Of a DNA stretch of 64,000 nucleotides, positions 27,041 through 34,355 are shown piece after piece. Source of the stretch: Sphingobacterium tabacisoli (GTDB taxonomy: Bacteria > Bacteroidota > Bacteroidia > Sphingobacteriales > Sphingobacteriaceae); the NCBI RefSeq assembly GCF_017908035.1, contig NZ_JAEQMU010000001.1, forward strand, positions 1,488,001 through 1,552,000. Direction: 5' to 3'. Each line of letters opens with the position of its first letter. Within the stretch, counting starts at the first letter, position 1. A model generated the notes under the pieces. The model did no database searches and was not told where the DNA came from. It saw nothing but the letters and a program-made list of their open reading frames with translations. A program made the position numbers and the translations under genes.

Positions 27041-28006
27041 ATGATCACAAAAGACGTCTTAGAGAAAAAGCAAATACATATTTACATAGTCACTCTCCTA
27101 TTTGCAGCTTTGACTGGGTTGACATGGAGTGGTAGCGCAACACTACAGGACACTATAGAGCCTATAATTGGTATTCTGCTATACAGTATGTTCTGTCAGA
27201 TTCCTTTTTTAGAAGTCAAAAAATCATTTAGAAATCCTTCCTTTTTTAAGGCGCTCCTATTCGGTAATTTTGTGCTGATTCCGCTGCTAGTATGGATACT
27301 CATCCAAGTATTCGCATTAAGTACACTGACCACTATAGGTGTATTACTGGTTCTATTGACACCCTGTATAGATTATGTTATCGTATTTACACATCTAGGA
27401 AAAGGAGACTCCAACTCGGTACTCGCGGCTACACCTGTACTGTTTATTGTTCAGATGTTGCTCTTACCGCTATTTTTATGGCTTTTTATTGGACGTGAAT
27501 CTATTGAGGTATTCGAAATCACGCCATTCGTAAAGACATTCTTCTACCTGATAGTAATACCTTTCGCTTCAGCGCTGATCACGCAATGGGCTTCAAAAGC
27601 TACGCGTATAGGTGGTAAGATGATGGACCTGTCCAGCTGGCTCCCGGTTCCATTTATGGCGCTGACCTTTTTCGTGGTCATAGCATCACAGATCAGGACA
27701 CTGAGCACCAATCCACAGCCTATCTATGATGTATTACCTATTTATATCCTATTTGCGATAGTCGCTCCCTTGGCTGGTCTCCTTTCTTCGAAGATATTTA
27801 AATTGTCCACCGCTCAAGCCAGAGCCGTGGCCTTTTCTTCGAGCACGAGAAATTCATTGGTGGTCCTTCCATTGGCACTTGCCCTACCTGCACCAGACAA
27901 TCAATTGGTTGCTGTCGTTATAGTCACACAGACCGTAGTAGAAATCCTCTTCGAATTGCTGTACATAAAAATAATCCCAAAAATGATCCGTGGTAATGAT
28001 AAATAG
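27041..28006 (+). CDS. ACR3 / bile acid:sodium symporter-family permease (arsenic-resistance-like)
   Basis: This 321-residue membrane protein has about ten hydrophobic segments. The segment LLVLLTPCIDYVIVFTHLGKGDSNSVLAATP corresponds to the ACR3 region with the conserved TPC/FxxLxxGD signature, and the C-terminal AFSSSTRNSLVVLPLALALP is typical of the family. ACR3 proteins export arsenite. The cysteine of the TPC motif is present, but no arsenate reductase or ArsR gene adjoins it, so arsenite transport is inferred. It appears monocistronic. Confidence 0.82.
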   Translation: MITKDVLEKKQIHIYIVTLLFAALTGLTWSGSATLQDTIEPIIGILLYSMFCQIPFLEVKKSFRNPSFFKALLFGNFVLIPLLVWILIQVFALSTLTTIGVLLVLLTPCIDYVIVFTHLGKGDSNSVLAATPVLFIVQMLLLPLFLWLFIGRESIEVFEITPFVKTFFYLIVIPFASALITQWASKATRIGGKMMDLSSWLPVPFMALTFFVVIASQIRTLSTNPQPIYDVLPIYILFAIVAPLAGLLSSKIFKLSTAQARAVAFSSSTRNSLVVLPLALALPAPDNQLVAVVIVTQTVVEILFELLYIKIIPKMIRGNDK

Positions 28007-28044
28007 AACAATTTTACCCTGTATTCTAACTAGAAAACATAGAT

Positions 28045-28063
28045 TATGGAAATAAGAAAATAT
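28045..28063 (+). repeat. 19-base copy of the start of the downstream GNAT gene
   Basis: ATGGAAATAAGAAAATATC here is identical to the first 19 bases of the acetyltransferase gene at 29424-29442. After it the reading frame stops at once (MEIRKYL-stop). It is probably a residue of a duplicated GNAT start. Confidence 0.45.
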
Positions 28064-28165
28064 CTTTAACAGAATTCTTTATTATGTTTGATGCTTATAT
28101 GCAAAAAAAAGAAGTAATGAAGTAGGATTTCACTTACTAAAAACCAACTATAACCTCGGGGAATT

Positions 28166-28753
28166 ATGAGTAAAAGCAACCATTCAGAAATAAAAAACTT
28201 GCATCCGGAAGATGTTCTGATGAGCAGAATTTATCTTTTCAGAGATCAAAAAGTGATGTTGGATCGGGATTTGGCAGAGCTTTATGGAGTAGAAACTAAA
28301 GCATTAAACCAAGCTGTAAAGAGAAACATAGCTAGATTCCCTCCGGACTTTATGTTTGAACTAACACAGGAAGAATATAGTTCTTTAAGGTCACAAACTG
28401 TGACCTTAAACAAAAGAGGAGGTCATAGCAAGTACTTAGCCAACGTATTTACTGAACAAGGTGTAGCCATGCTGTCAAGTGTACTAAAAAGTGCACAAGC
28501 TATACAAGTTAATATACAGATCATGCGAGTATTCACTAAACTGCGTCAATTCCTTACCGATAACTCAAGGATACAGCATGAACTAACAGAAATGCGACTC
28601 GCCATAGAAAAGCTTTCAAAAAAACAAAAAGGCCACGACCAGAATATCGAATTGCTATTTGAATACATCGACCGCCTGCAAGAGAAGGAAGAGAAGACGG
28701 TGATGAAGCAGAACCCAAAGGGTGAAATCGGATTTAAGGTCGGTGGAAAATAA
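28166..28753 (+). CDS. ORF6N (KilA-N related) DNA-binding-domain protein
   Basis: This 195-residue protein has an ORF6N domain at about residues 12-105: IYLFRDQKVMLDRDLAELYGVETKALNQAVKRN, FPPDFMFELTQEE, GGHSKYLANVFTEQGVAMLSSVLKS. A C-terminal coiled coil (about 125-175) and a basic tail follow. ORF6N/KilA-N proteins come from phage and mobile-element regulators but are also common as single genes in Bacteroidota chromosomes. No phage genes adjoin it. The function is unknown. Confidence 0.85.
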   Translation: MSKSNHSEIKNLHPEDVLMSRIYLFRDQKVMLDRDLAELYGVETKALNQAVKRNIARFPPDFMFELTQEEYSSLRSQTVTLNKRGGHSKYLANVFTEQGVAMLSSVLKSAQAIQVNIQIMRVFTKLRQFLTDNSRIQHELTEMRLAIEKLSKKQKGHDQNIELLFEYIDRLQEKEEKTVMKQNPKGEIGFKVGGK

Positions 28754-28789
28754 AGCACTGAACTACCTACTTATTATAATAACAGATAT

Positions 28790-29383
28790 ATGAAAAACCT
28801 ACTACTACTATTATCCTGTATAATACTCCAGTCATTTACGACTGTAGCAAATGATCCTATTGATAAAATCGGTGTCAAAGGTCCGTTGACATTTGATAAA
28901 ACTGTCTTCAATCTAGCCTGGTCGAGCAATCCGAATAAAGGATATTACGTTCAAGAATACCTCCCTAAAGGAGAGAAAGTAGAAAATTTCAACCAGATGC
29001 TCTCTATACAGCTACTGGAGGCTGATATTTCGATTAACAATGTGGTGAGTCAAAAACTGAGAGAACTAAATGATCGAAAAAAAACAGATCCGATATGCAA
29101 CTATCAGGTAATAGAGAATCCTGATGCGAATGAGGTCATTGTTGACTTCTTGATTGGGGAGAGCAAGAATGATAAAATGACTGTAGTCGAGTTTAACGTA
29201 TATCGCTACAAGCAGGTGGAGCTGTCCGACGGGAAGAAGGCAATGCTCCTATATTTTTACTCGAAAAGAAGTTATGGTGAGGGTATCACTTCTTTTTTAC
29301 AAACGTTGAAAACCGAGCGGACAAAATACATAAACGAGATGATCGGAACGGATATCCCTAAAGTATCAATACAGGATAAATAA
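28790..29383 (+). CDS. Secreted protein of unknown function
   Basis: This 197-residue protein has a signal peptide (about 1-20, LLLLLSCIILQSFTTVA) with a Cys that does not sit in a good lipobox. The mature part is soluble, alpha/beta in character, with segments NKGYYVQEYLPKGEKVENFN and NYQVIENPDANEVIVDFLIGE. I recognise no family. It starts 36 bp after the ORF6N gene and is followed by the GNAT gene 40 bp later on the same strand. The start is supported by position relative to the signal peptide. Confidence 0.7.
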   Translation: MKNLLLLLSCIILQSFTTVANDPIDKIGVKGPLTFDKTVFNLAWSSNPNKGYYVQEYLPKGEKVENFNQMLSIQLLEADISINNVVSQKLRELNDRKKTDPICNYQVIENPDANEVIVDFLIGESKNDKMTVVEFNVYRYKQVELSDGKKAMLLYFYSKRSYGEGITSFLQTLKTERTKYINEMIGTDIPKVSIQDK

Positions 29384-29423
29384 AAAGCAACGTGACATTC
29401 CCAGCGGACGAAAAATACACATC

Positions 29424-29918
29424 ATGGAAATAAGAAAATATCGATCTAGCGATATTAAAGAAATAGCTGAACTATTTTATGAAACTGTCCACACAATAAA
29501 TAAGAAGGATTATTCAGAAGAGCAGTTATCTGTATGGGCAACAGGCAACATTGATATGGAGAAATGGGACATTTCATTTCAGTCTAACCAGACATTTGTG
29601 GCTTTGGAAAACGATGTTATCGTAGGCTTTGGTGATATAGAAGCAACGGGCTACCTCGATAGATTGTATGTGCATAAAGATTTTCAGGGTAAAGGAATAG
29701 CTACTGCGATATGTAACGTTCTTGAAAAAGAAGTAAATATGGATTGTATCCAAGCACATGCTTCCATTACAGCAAAACCATTCTTTATAAAACGAGGGTA
29801 TAAAGTCATCAAAGAGCAGGAAGTGGAAAGGCAAGGTATACTATTGACGAATTATCTCATGGAGAAGTGTCTACAGCCTATGATCAATCAAAGGCATCAT
29901 TTAATAACTGTCTTATAG
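29424..29918 (+). CDS. GNAT-family N-acetyltransferase
   Basis: This 164-residue protein has the GNAT core: MEIRKYRSSDIKEIAELFYETV (beta1-alpha1), FVALENDVIVGFGDIEATGYLDRLYV (beta2-4) and the acetyl-CoA loop HKDFQGKGIATAICNVLEKE (Q/R-x-x-G-x-G/A type), with KPFFIKRGYKVIKEQEVERQGI at the C-terminal end. The substrate is unknown. The last ~15 codons after LMEK look like read-through into the 3' end of the convergent membrane-protein gene, with which it overlaps by 35 bp, so the natural C-terminus may have been lost at a junction. Confidence 0.88.
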   Translation: MEIRKYRSSDIKEIAELFYETVHTINKKDYSEEQLSVWATGNIDMEKWDISFQSNQTFVALENDVIVGFGDIEATGYLDRLYVHKDFQGKGIATAICNVLEKEVNMDCIQAHASITAKPFFIKRGYKVIKEQEVERQGILLTNYLMEKCLQPMINQRHHLITVL

Positions 29919-30621
29919 AAACCAAATGTCCGAATAGAACGACAGGAACTATAAAGGTCGGCAACCAACTAAACGGAAAATTCAAAATAGCTATATTAGG
30001 CTGTTCAAAGGCTATTTTTTGCACTGGAGATGGAGCGGATAAAAAAGCATGGATTACGATGTTCATCAAAAGACCAAGACAGACAAAATTCCAACCCAAA
30101 ATAATTTTGCGGTTAACCTTTCCCTTCACCAATCCAAAGTAAGCAACTATTGGTGCAGTTATACCTGCAATAATATCAAAATTTCTTCCTTCAAATGTCA
30201 TCAATTCGGGAATAGCACCATTTAAAAAAAGCCAAAACAGCACGAGCTCGACTGGGATCCGGACAATGTTCAGATAGGTGATTTTTATAATAGAGAGACC
30301 ATTCATAAATTTTCGACCATTTTTCGTTAAGAATAAAACGATAATTGTTAGGATCGGTGGTAAAATCCCGAGCACCAATATATTGGGCGGAGATGAATCG
30401 GGATGTGAATTATAAACATTGTTAAGTGGCAAAACAGCTTGAATAATTAACCATAATACCAAACCTATAATGGTTATTGTTGATTTGTTTCGTGCAGTGG
30501 GAGACTCCGAGGTCATAATAACCCTTGAGAATAAAAAAAGCGTTGCAAGTGTTGTCAGCCCGAACGTTAAGGAAATATATATAGGTAAAGTCTCTAACAT
30601 CTTTTTCCAATGAAACTGCAA
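29884..30621 (-). CDS. Polytopic membrane protein of unknown function
   Basis: This 245-residue protein has about seven hydrophobic helices (about 12-32, 47-66, 80-98, 115-135, 140-160, 175-195, 215-240). They include LVLGILPPILTIIVLF and IVRIPVELVLFWLFLNGAIP. It resembles small conserved membrane proteins of Bacteroidota with no assigned role. Its 3' end overlaps the convergent GNAT gene. A 29-base piece of this gene (30130-30158) recurs at 38562-38590 in a degraded region. Confidence 0.7.
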   Translation of the reverse strand: MQFHWKKMLETLPIYISLTFGLTTLATLFLFSRVIMTSESPTARNKSTITIIGLVLWLIIQAVLPLNNVYNSHPDSSPPNILVLGILPPILTIIVLFLTKNGRKFMNGLSIIKITYLNIVRIPVELVLFWLFLNGAIPELMTFEGRNFDIIAGITAPIVAYFGLVKGKVNRKIILGWNFVCLGLLMNIVIHAFLSAPSPVQKIAFEQPNIAILNFPFSWLPTFIVPVVLFGHLVSIRQLLNDAFD

Positions 30622-30678
30622 GGTAAAACTATTTGTCTCTTATAATGCTTTCCATAAGACAAGAAAAAAGCCTTTCAA

Positions 30679-30869
30679 CCAATAAAACCCTTGACATGGA
30701 ATCCCCCCACAAAAAAACAAGTAAAGACCATACTAGCTAAGCTTTGCTGACAGAACGGCTATATTAACTAAATACCTTTAGGATAGTTATTGCGTATTAA
30801 ATACCTTTATACTACATTTCAATTTTTCATTCTATGTTATATCAGGAGATAGCTAAGCAATTAATTCAA
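30679..30869 (+). repeat. Direct duplication, copy A (promoter region and start of the DUF6624 gene)
   Basis: About 190 bp from AATAAAACCC to the ninth codon region of the DUF6624 gene recur at 32259-32445 with scattered substitutions. The 30775-30845 part is nearly identical. This copy drives the intact gene. The copies lie ~1.58 kb apart in the same orientation. Confidence 0.75.
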
Positions 30870-31400
30870 TTAGCAGAAAATGATTTAGCCGTAAGAGAAC
30901 AACTGCTTAGCCAAGGTAAACTCTCTGAAGGATATAATCCAGAAATGGAAGCAGTTCACAAAAGCAATAGTCAAGCATTAAAAACCATTATTAAACATAT
31001 AGGTTATCCTACAATAAGCAAAGTCGGGCATGAAGCAAGTGAGGCGGCATGGCTTATTATACAACATTCCATTGGAGATCCTGATTTTATGATCCAATGC
31101 TATACCGTAATGTTAGAAAATAAGGATGATATTTCTAATGAAAACATTGCTTATCTACATGACCGGATCTTGATGTATCAAAGTAAGCCTCAAAAATACG
31201 GAACCCAACTGATCAGTATAGATACACCTTACCCTGTTGAAAATATTGCCAATTTAAATAAGTATCGCATAGAAATGGATTTACCACCACTAAGTGAAGC
31301 TCAAATTAAAAATATACCACCTATCCAAAACATTGAAACTATAGATAATGAGAACCCTACTTATAATGAATGGAGAAAAAAAACAGGGTGGATTAAATAA
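30834..31400 (+). CDS. DUF6624-like protein
   Basis: This 188-residue soluble protein is largely helical. It has GYPTISKVGHEASEAAWLIIQHS, DPDFMIQCYTVMLE and YLHDRILMYQSKPQKYGTQL, followed by a short LNKYRIEMDLPPLSEAQ tail. The pattern of a conserved His-rich helical core and a K/PQ-YGTQ segment matches my recollection of DUF6624 proteins, which have no known function. The upstream region and start are duplicated at 32259-32494. Confidence 0.65.
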   Translation: MLYQEIAKQLIQLAENDLAVREQLLSQGKLSEGYNPEMEAVHKSNSQALKTIIKHIGYPTISKVGHEASEAAWLIIQHSIGDPDFMIQCYTVMLENKDDISNENIAYLHDRILMYQSKPQKYGTQLISIDTPYPVENIANLNKYRIEMDLPPLSEAQIKNIPPIQNIETIDNENPTYNEWRKKTGWIK

Positions 31401-31470
31401 CATAATTACACCTCTACAAGTTAGAGCAACAACCTATCAAACAACACTTTAAAACCCATTCCATCCTATT

Positions 31471-31588
31471 ACTTGACAGGCACCATCATCTGATAATCGG
31501 GTAGCTTCAGTAGCTCTTCTATCCGAGCCCCTTGCAGATCGATGCCTACCAGAGATTTATAGAAACCCAAAAACACCGCGATGTACCC
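31471..31588 (-). pseudogene. Fragment of an XRE repressor gene (C-terminal end)
   Basis: This 118-bp stretch aligns with the 3' part of the XRE gene at 19432-19545. It includes the gene end, GGTAGCTTC, CTCTTCTATCCGAG and CTTGCAGATCGATGCCTACC. It keeps the stop right after the PVK codons and then diverges around 31555. It ends exactly at the CATGTGGACGCGAGC repeat at 31589. No promoter or helix-turn-helix part remains. Confidence 0.7.
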
Positions 31589-31603
31589 CATGTGGACGCG
31601 AGC
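31589..31603 (+). repeat. Second copy of the CATGTGGACGCGAGC repeat
   Basis: It is identical to 16751-16765. It closes the XRE fragment (31471-31588), so again it lies precisely at the edge of a gene fragment. Confidence 0.55.
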
Positions 31604-31630
31604 GCAATGTCATTAAATTAAGCGTGACTC

Positions 31631-32170
31631 TTATAGATATCTCAAATCCATTATCTCAGCATATGGCATATTCATAATCTGAAAAATATACATCTTACGA
31701 GATTTATCTACCATATGTTTTGTGTTCAGAAATATGTCCCACTCCCCAATCATCCAATTTATGAAAGCAAAATCATCATTTAAATATTCACTATAGCTTA
31801 CATTCATCGAATCTCCAAAATTCTTGAAAAACACATCAAATTGACTATGACTGAGCTCCAATATTATATATATACAGTATTGACCTTGAATATTTTCATA
31901 TAGGTATACATCGTCAACTTTAAGACCATACAATCTTATGTCAATATCTTTGTTTTTTAAAGCCCAATTATGATTGAGCATTAACATCGGGTGATCACTT
32001 GTAAACTTCTCATCCTTAGTTAAGTTTTCATGAACAAAGTGCTTTTTTTTGAAAACATCCAAACTGGACTTATCAAATAATATAGATTCTAAATTCATTC
32101 TTGATTTTGGTAAGTATTGAGCAAAAGCCAAATATAAAGAAAGTAAAATATGTAAACAGTAGTAGTTCAT
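31631..32170 (-). CDS. Hypothetical secreted protein
   Basis: This 179-residue protein has a hydrophobic N-terminus that could be a signal peptide (about 1-18, LHILLSLYLAFAQ). The mature part is A/T-rich-coded, with FINWMIGEWDIFLNTKHMVD and MYIFQIMNMPYAEIMDLRYL. I recognise no family. The gene is flanked by repeats on both sides (31589-31603 and the hairpin at 32193-32223) and by pseudogenes, which suggests it came with the mosaic region. Confidence 0.55.
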   Translation of the reverse strand: MNYYCLHILLSLYLAFAQYLPKSRMNLESILFDKSSLDVFKKKHFVHENLTKDEKFTSDHPMLMLNHNWALKNKDIDIRLYGLKVDDVYLYENIQGQYCIYIILELSHSQFDVFFKNFGDSMNVSYSEYLNDDFAFINWMIGEWDIFLNTKHMVDKSRKMYIFQIMNMPYAEIMDLRYL

Positions 32171-32192
32171 CTAGCAATCGAGGGGATTAGTA

Positions 32193-32223
32193 TAATGACG
32201 CGAGATTGTAGCTCGTGTCATTA
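32193..32223. repeat. Palindromic hairpin with core GACGCGAG (REP-like)
   Basis: TAATGACGCGAG (32193-32204) and CTCGTGTCATTA (32212-32223) form a 12-bp stem with one G-T pair and a 7-base loop. The arm contains the same GACGCGAG core as the repeats at 16751 and 31589, which look like halves of such an element. It may also terminate transcription, but no T-run follows. Confidence 0.5.
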
Positions 32224-32258
32224 CAGTTCTTATAATTAAGCATCGAGCAGTATATTCA

Positions 32259-32445
32259 CAATAAAACCCCTGACATGAGATACTCTCCAAAAACTAGGAA
32301 ACATCATACAATATAACCCTTGCTGATGCAACGGCTATATTTAACTAAATACCTTTGGGATAGTTATTGCGTATTAAATACCTTTATACTACATTTCAAT
32401 TTTTCATTCTATGTTATACCAGGAGATAGCTACGCAGTTAATTCA
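32259..32445 (+). repeat. Direct duplication, copy B of the DUF6624 upstream region
   Basis: It aligns with 30679-30869; the stretch TTATTGCGTATTAAATACC and the region up to the ATG are essentially identical. It ends a few codons into the duplicated gene, where the homology stops at TTAATTCAA. Confidence 0.75.
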
Positions 32446-32494
32446 AGCATTATTAGAGCTTATTTCCAAAGTACAACAGTTATTTGCTCACTAA
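32411..32494 (+). pseudogene. Truncated copy of the DUF6624 gene start
   Basis: ATG at 32411 opens MLYQEIATQLIQ, nearly identical to MLYQEIAKQLIQ of the intact gene at 30834. It then continues in unrelated sequence (ALLELISKVQQLFAH) to a stop at 32492-32494. It has an intact upstream region but only 12 homologous codons, so any product would be a 27-residue peptide. Confidence 0.6.
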
Positions 32495-32566
32495 CGAGAA
32501 ATTCTAGTAATAACTGAAATAAACATTATATAATATATACTATATTAGGAGAAACAAAGCATAACA

Positions 32567-32620
32567 ATGAAAAGTATACTGAGTTTAATTCTTTCACTAT
32601 TTGTGCTTGGAGCTACTTAA
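32567..32620 (+). pseudogene. Orphan signal-peptide fragment
   Basis: MKSILSLILSLFVLGAT followed directly by TAA looks like the start of a secreted-protein gene whose body has been lost. AGGAG lies just upstream. It could alternatively be a short leader peptide for the membrane protein that starts 32 bp later. Confidence 0.35.
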
Positions 32621-32651
32621 AATACTGGTGAAGTGAAGAAAAGAATACTAC

Positions 32652-33236
32652 ATGAAAGAAATTATTGAAACAATAAAGACGAGCAGCTTTGCTTTCAAGC
32701 TATTCACGTTTTTGCCGATACTTTTGGTGTGTTATATCGCTGGATCTATTGATATGGGTCCCTTTTGGATTCCGGTACTATTTGGGCTATTTGTGGGATT
32801 GATATTTATGGATAGGCTAAGGTTCAAGATTTTATTATTGCTATTACCTATTATATTTTTCATCATCTTCATCACAATAGGTGGTTTAGCATTTTTAGCC
32901 CCTTTTATCAGCTTTTCAGACGATGGTTTCAGACAAGATGGCTTGTTAGTAAGATTACTACGTTCAATGTCAGGAATGTGGTGTGCATGGGTGATTTTAG
33001 CAACATTAAAGTTGTTTTTTAGGGTTAAACTGAAATTTGAATACTTTATTTTAGCTGCAATTTTTGTGTCTCCACCTTATTTACTGAACCTGTCTCCAGA
33101 TAGAGAACCTACATCAGGATTATTCTATCTGCTTTGGAATTTTGGGATTTCTTTTGTCATATGCCTACTATTTTCTGAGAACAGAAGTGGTAAAAATACC
33201 AGGACTTTTATGAGTTTTTTGAGAGGTCTGGATTAG
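32652..33236 (+). CDS. Polytopic membrane protein of unknown function
   Basis: This 194-residue protein has about five membrane spans (about 15-33, 35-52, 56-82, 105-125, 135-150, 162-180) and a cytoplasmic N-terminus MKEIIETIKTSSF. It contains MWCAWVILATLKLFFRVKLKFEY. I recognise no family. It lies in the mosaic region between a truncated signal peptide and repeat fragments. Confidence 0.55.
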   Translation: MKEIIETIKTSSFAFKLFTFLPILLVCYIAGSIDMGPFWIPVLFGLFVGLIFMDRLRFKILLLLLPIIFFIIFITIGGLAFLAPFISFSDDGFRQDGLLVRLLRSMSGMWCAWVILATLKLFFRVKLKFEYFILAAIFVSPPYLLNLSPDREPTSGLFYLLWNFGISFVICLLFSENRSGKNTRTFMSFLRGLD

Positions 33237-33370
33237 CCTATTTTGTGAGAAATGCGTTGGTTTGACCGAAATCAATGACATCAATACTCGAAAATACCTA
33301 CGCGATTAAATATTGAAGCTGTAATCCTGTAAAATAATACCGAAATTTAAAAAAATGGATAAACCCGTTG

Positions 33371-33395
33371 GTGCGAGCGTCTTCGCTCATATCTA
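33371..33395. repeat. GCGAGCG-TCTT-CGCTC hairpin, related to the GACGCGAG repeats
   Basis: GAGCG and CGCTC pair around TCTT. The GCGAGC core and a following TATCTACATT are similar to the reverse complement of ATGTGGACGCGAGC. It is a likely degenerate member of the same palindromic family. Confidence 0.35.
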
Positions 33396-33483
33396 CATTA
33401 GCGTTTCGAATCTTTAGCCTCCCATACGATGGATATACGCTCCGTACTCATCTCGCTAAAAATCAACAGAAAACAGCAGATAC

Positions 33484-33512
33484 AAAAAAAGCCGCTCCAA
33501 TCCGGAACGGCT
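33484..33512 (-). terminator. Rho-independent terminator (minus strand)
   Basis: Read on the minus strand, AGCCGtTCC GGATT GGAgCGGCT is followed by seven T. It lies ~55 bp downstream of the XRE fragment at 33567-33803 and probably served the lost gene. Confidence 0.7.
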
Positions 33513-33566
33513 ATGTATCTTTATAAAATTAAAGCTTTTTGTCTTATGCTCCTTTAAAATATTCTA

Positions 33567-33803
33567 CTTAACAGGCAGCACCGTCTGATAATCCGGTAGC
33601 TTCAATAGCTCTTCTATCCGAGACTGTGGCAGATCGATTCCCACCAGTAGATCCATAGACACCTGAAAGTATCGCGATATACGCTGCAGTAGCTCTATCG
33701 GTGGCAATCGGGATCGTGGCGTAGTGGCTTCCTGCTCGTAAGAGGTCCGCAAATACGGCGTACACTCGGCGATGCCGATGAAGCTGGCACTGCGAATGTG
33801 CCC
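33567..33803. pseudogene. XRE-dinB deletion chimera (remnant of a second cassette)
   Basis: 33567 to ~33705 aligns with the 3' half of the XRE gene (19427-19563) and ~33700 to 33799 aligns with codons ~33-67 of the dinB-like gene (19876-19980). They are joined at the shared ATCGGyGG. The ~320 bp between, comprising the XRE helix-turn-helix, both promoters and the dinB start, are missing. It ends in CCCCATGTG, the same junction sequence as at 31587-31593. An 80-codon ORF crossing it on the minus strand is an accident of the fusion. A second complete XRE-dinB cassette must once have been present or arrived here. Confidence 0.75.
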
Positions 33804-34178
33804 CATGTGAACACAACTATAAGAAGCAATCAGTCTATACCTGCGGCAAATGAACCACCAAGCTATAGTACCCCTAAAATCATCCCTCCCGGCCTTTAAA
33901 CATCGTTTGAGTATTTTTGAGTATATAAAGAACGGTAGTTAATTAAACAGCCTTCGTTATCTTAGCTCATAAACAATTAGCTCCATACGAACAACCATAG
34001 TATAGAATCACCTGGAGTTGAAAGTATAAAAAAATAAAACTTTCTTCAAAAGCAGCAAGGTACCTTAAAAAGCACTTTGAACTGCACATATATAATATGC
34101 ACTTCACTCGATAAAACCTATTCTAATGGATCTAGCTCCTTATTAGAATAAAGATATCAACTCTTAGCCGCGAAAAAC

Positions 34179-34355
34179 ATGAATAAAAAAAAGAAACACT
34201 ACATCCCGCCACAAATTACCACTGTAACAATTGAATTAGAACAAAGTATTGCTGCCTCATCGGTAACAATCAGTCCAGGTGGCGGTGGGACAAACAATCA
34301 ACCCTGGATAACAGAGGAAGAGGTCGAAACCATAGAAAAAGATTGGTTTTTTTAA
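34179..34355 (+). CDS. Small conserved peptide, module 1
   Basis: This 58-residue protein is MNKKKKHYIPPQITTVTIEL, then EQSIAASSVTISPGGGG, ending EEVETIEKDWFF. It is clearly related to the peptide at 36473-36652: both have Y-x-x-P-x-I-x-x-x-x-I-E-L-E-x-S-I-A-x-S-S-V and an acidic tail rich in Glu/Asp with a Trp at or near the end. There is no signal peptide. The stop overlaps the ATG of the lipoprotein gene (TAATG), so translation is coupled. Such small genes accompany fimbrillin-like lipoproteins in Bacteroidota, with no known function. Low size makes it easy to miss in annotation. Confidence 0.7.
   Translation: MNKKKKHYIPPQITTVTIELEQSIAASSVTISPGGGGTNNQPWITEEEVETIEKDWFF

Larger units (their letters stand above)
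33237..34178. other. Degraded intergenic region
   Basis: It contains the palindrome at 33371-33395, the terminator at 33484-33512 and the XRE-dinB chimera at 33567-33803. A short open tail follows (33804-33895) reading SNQSIPAANEPPSYSTP and KIIPPGL before a stop, which may be the end of another lost gene. The stretch 33900-34178 is A/T-rich, without a gene, and should hold the promoter of the peptide/lipoprotein module. Confidence 0.45.

Noticed and set aside
28166..28753. ORF6N gene as part of a prophage
   Set aside because: No integrase, capsid, terminase or lysis gene is near; ORF6N genes occur alone in Bacteroidota.
16782..33411. TTCGAATC motifs as parts of tRNA genes
   Set aside because: No acceptor or anticodon stem could be folded around them; they are short chance matches.
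33564..33806. 80-codon minus-strand ORF as a repressor gene
   Set aside because: It arises from the XRE-dinB fusion; its N-terminal part is antisense dinB sequence.
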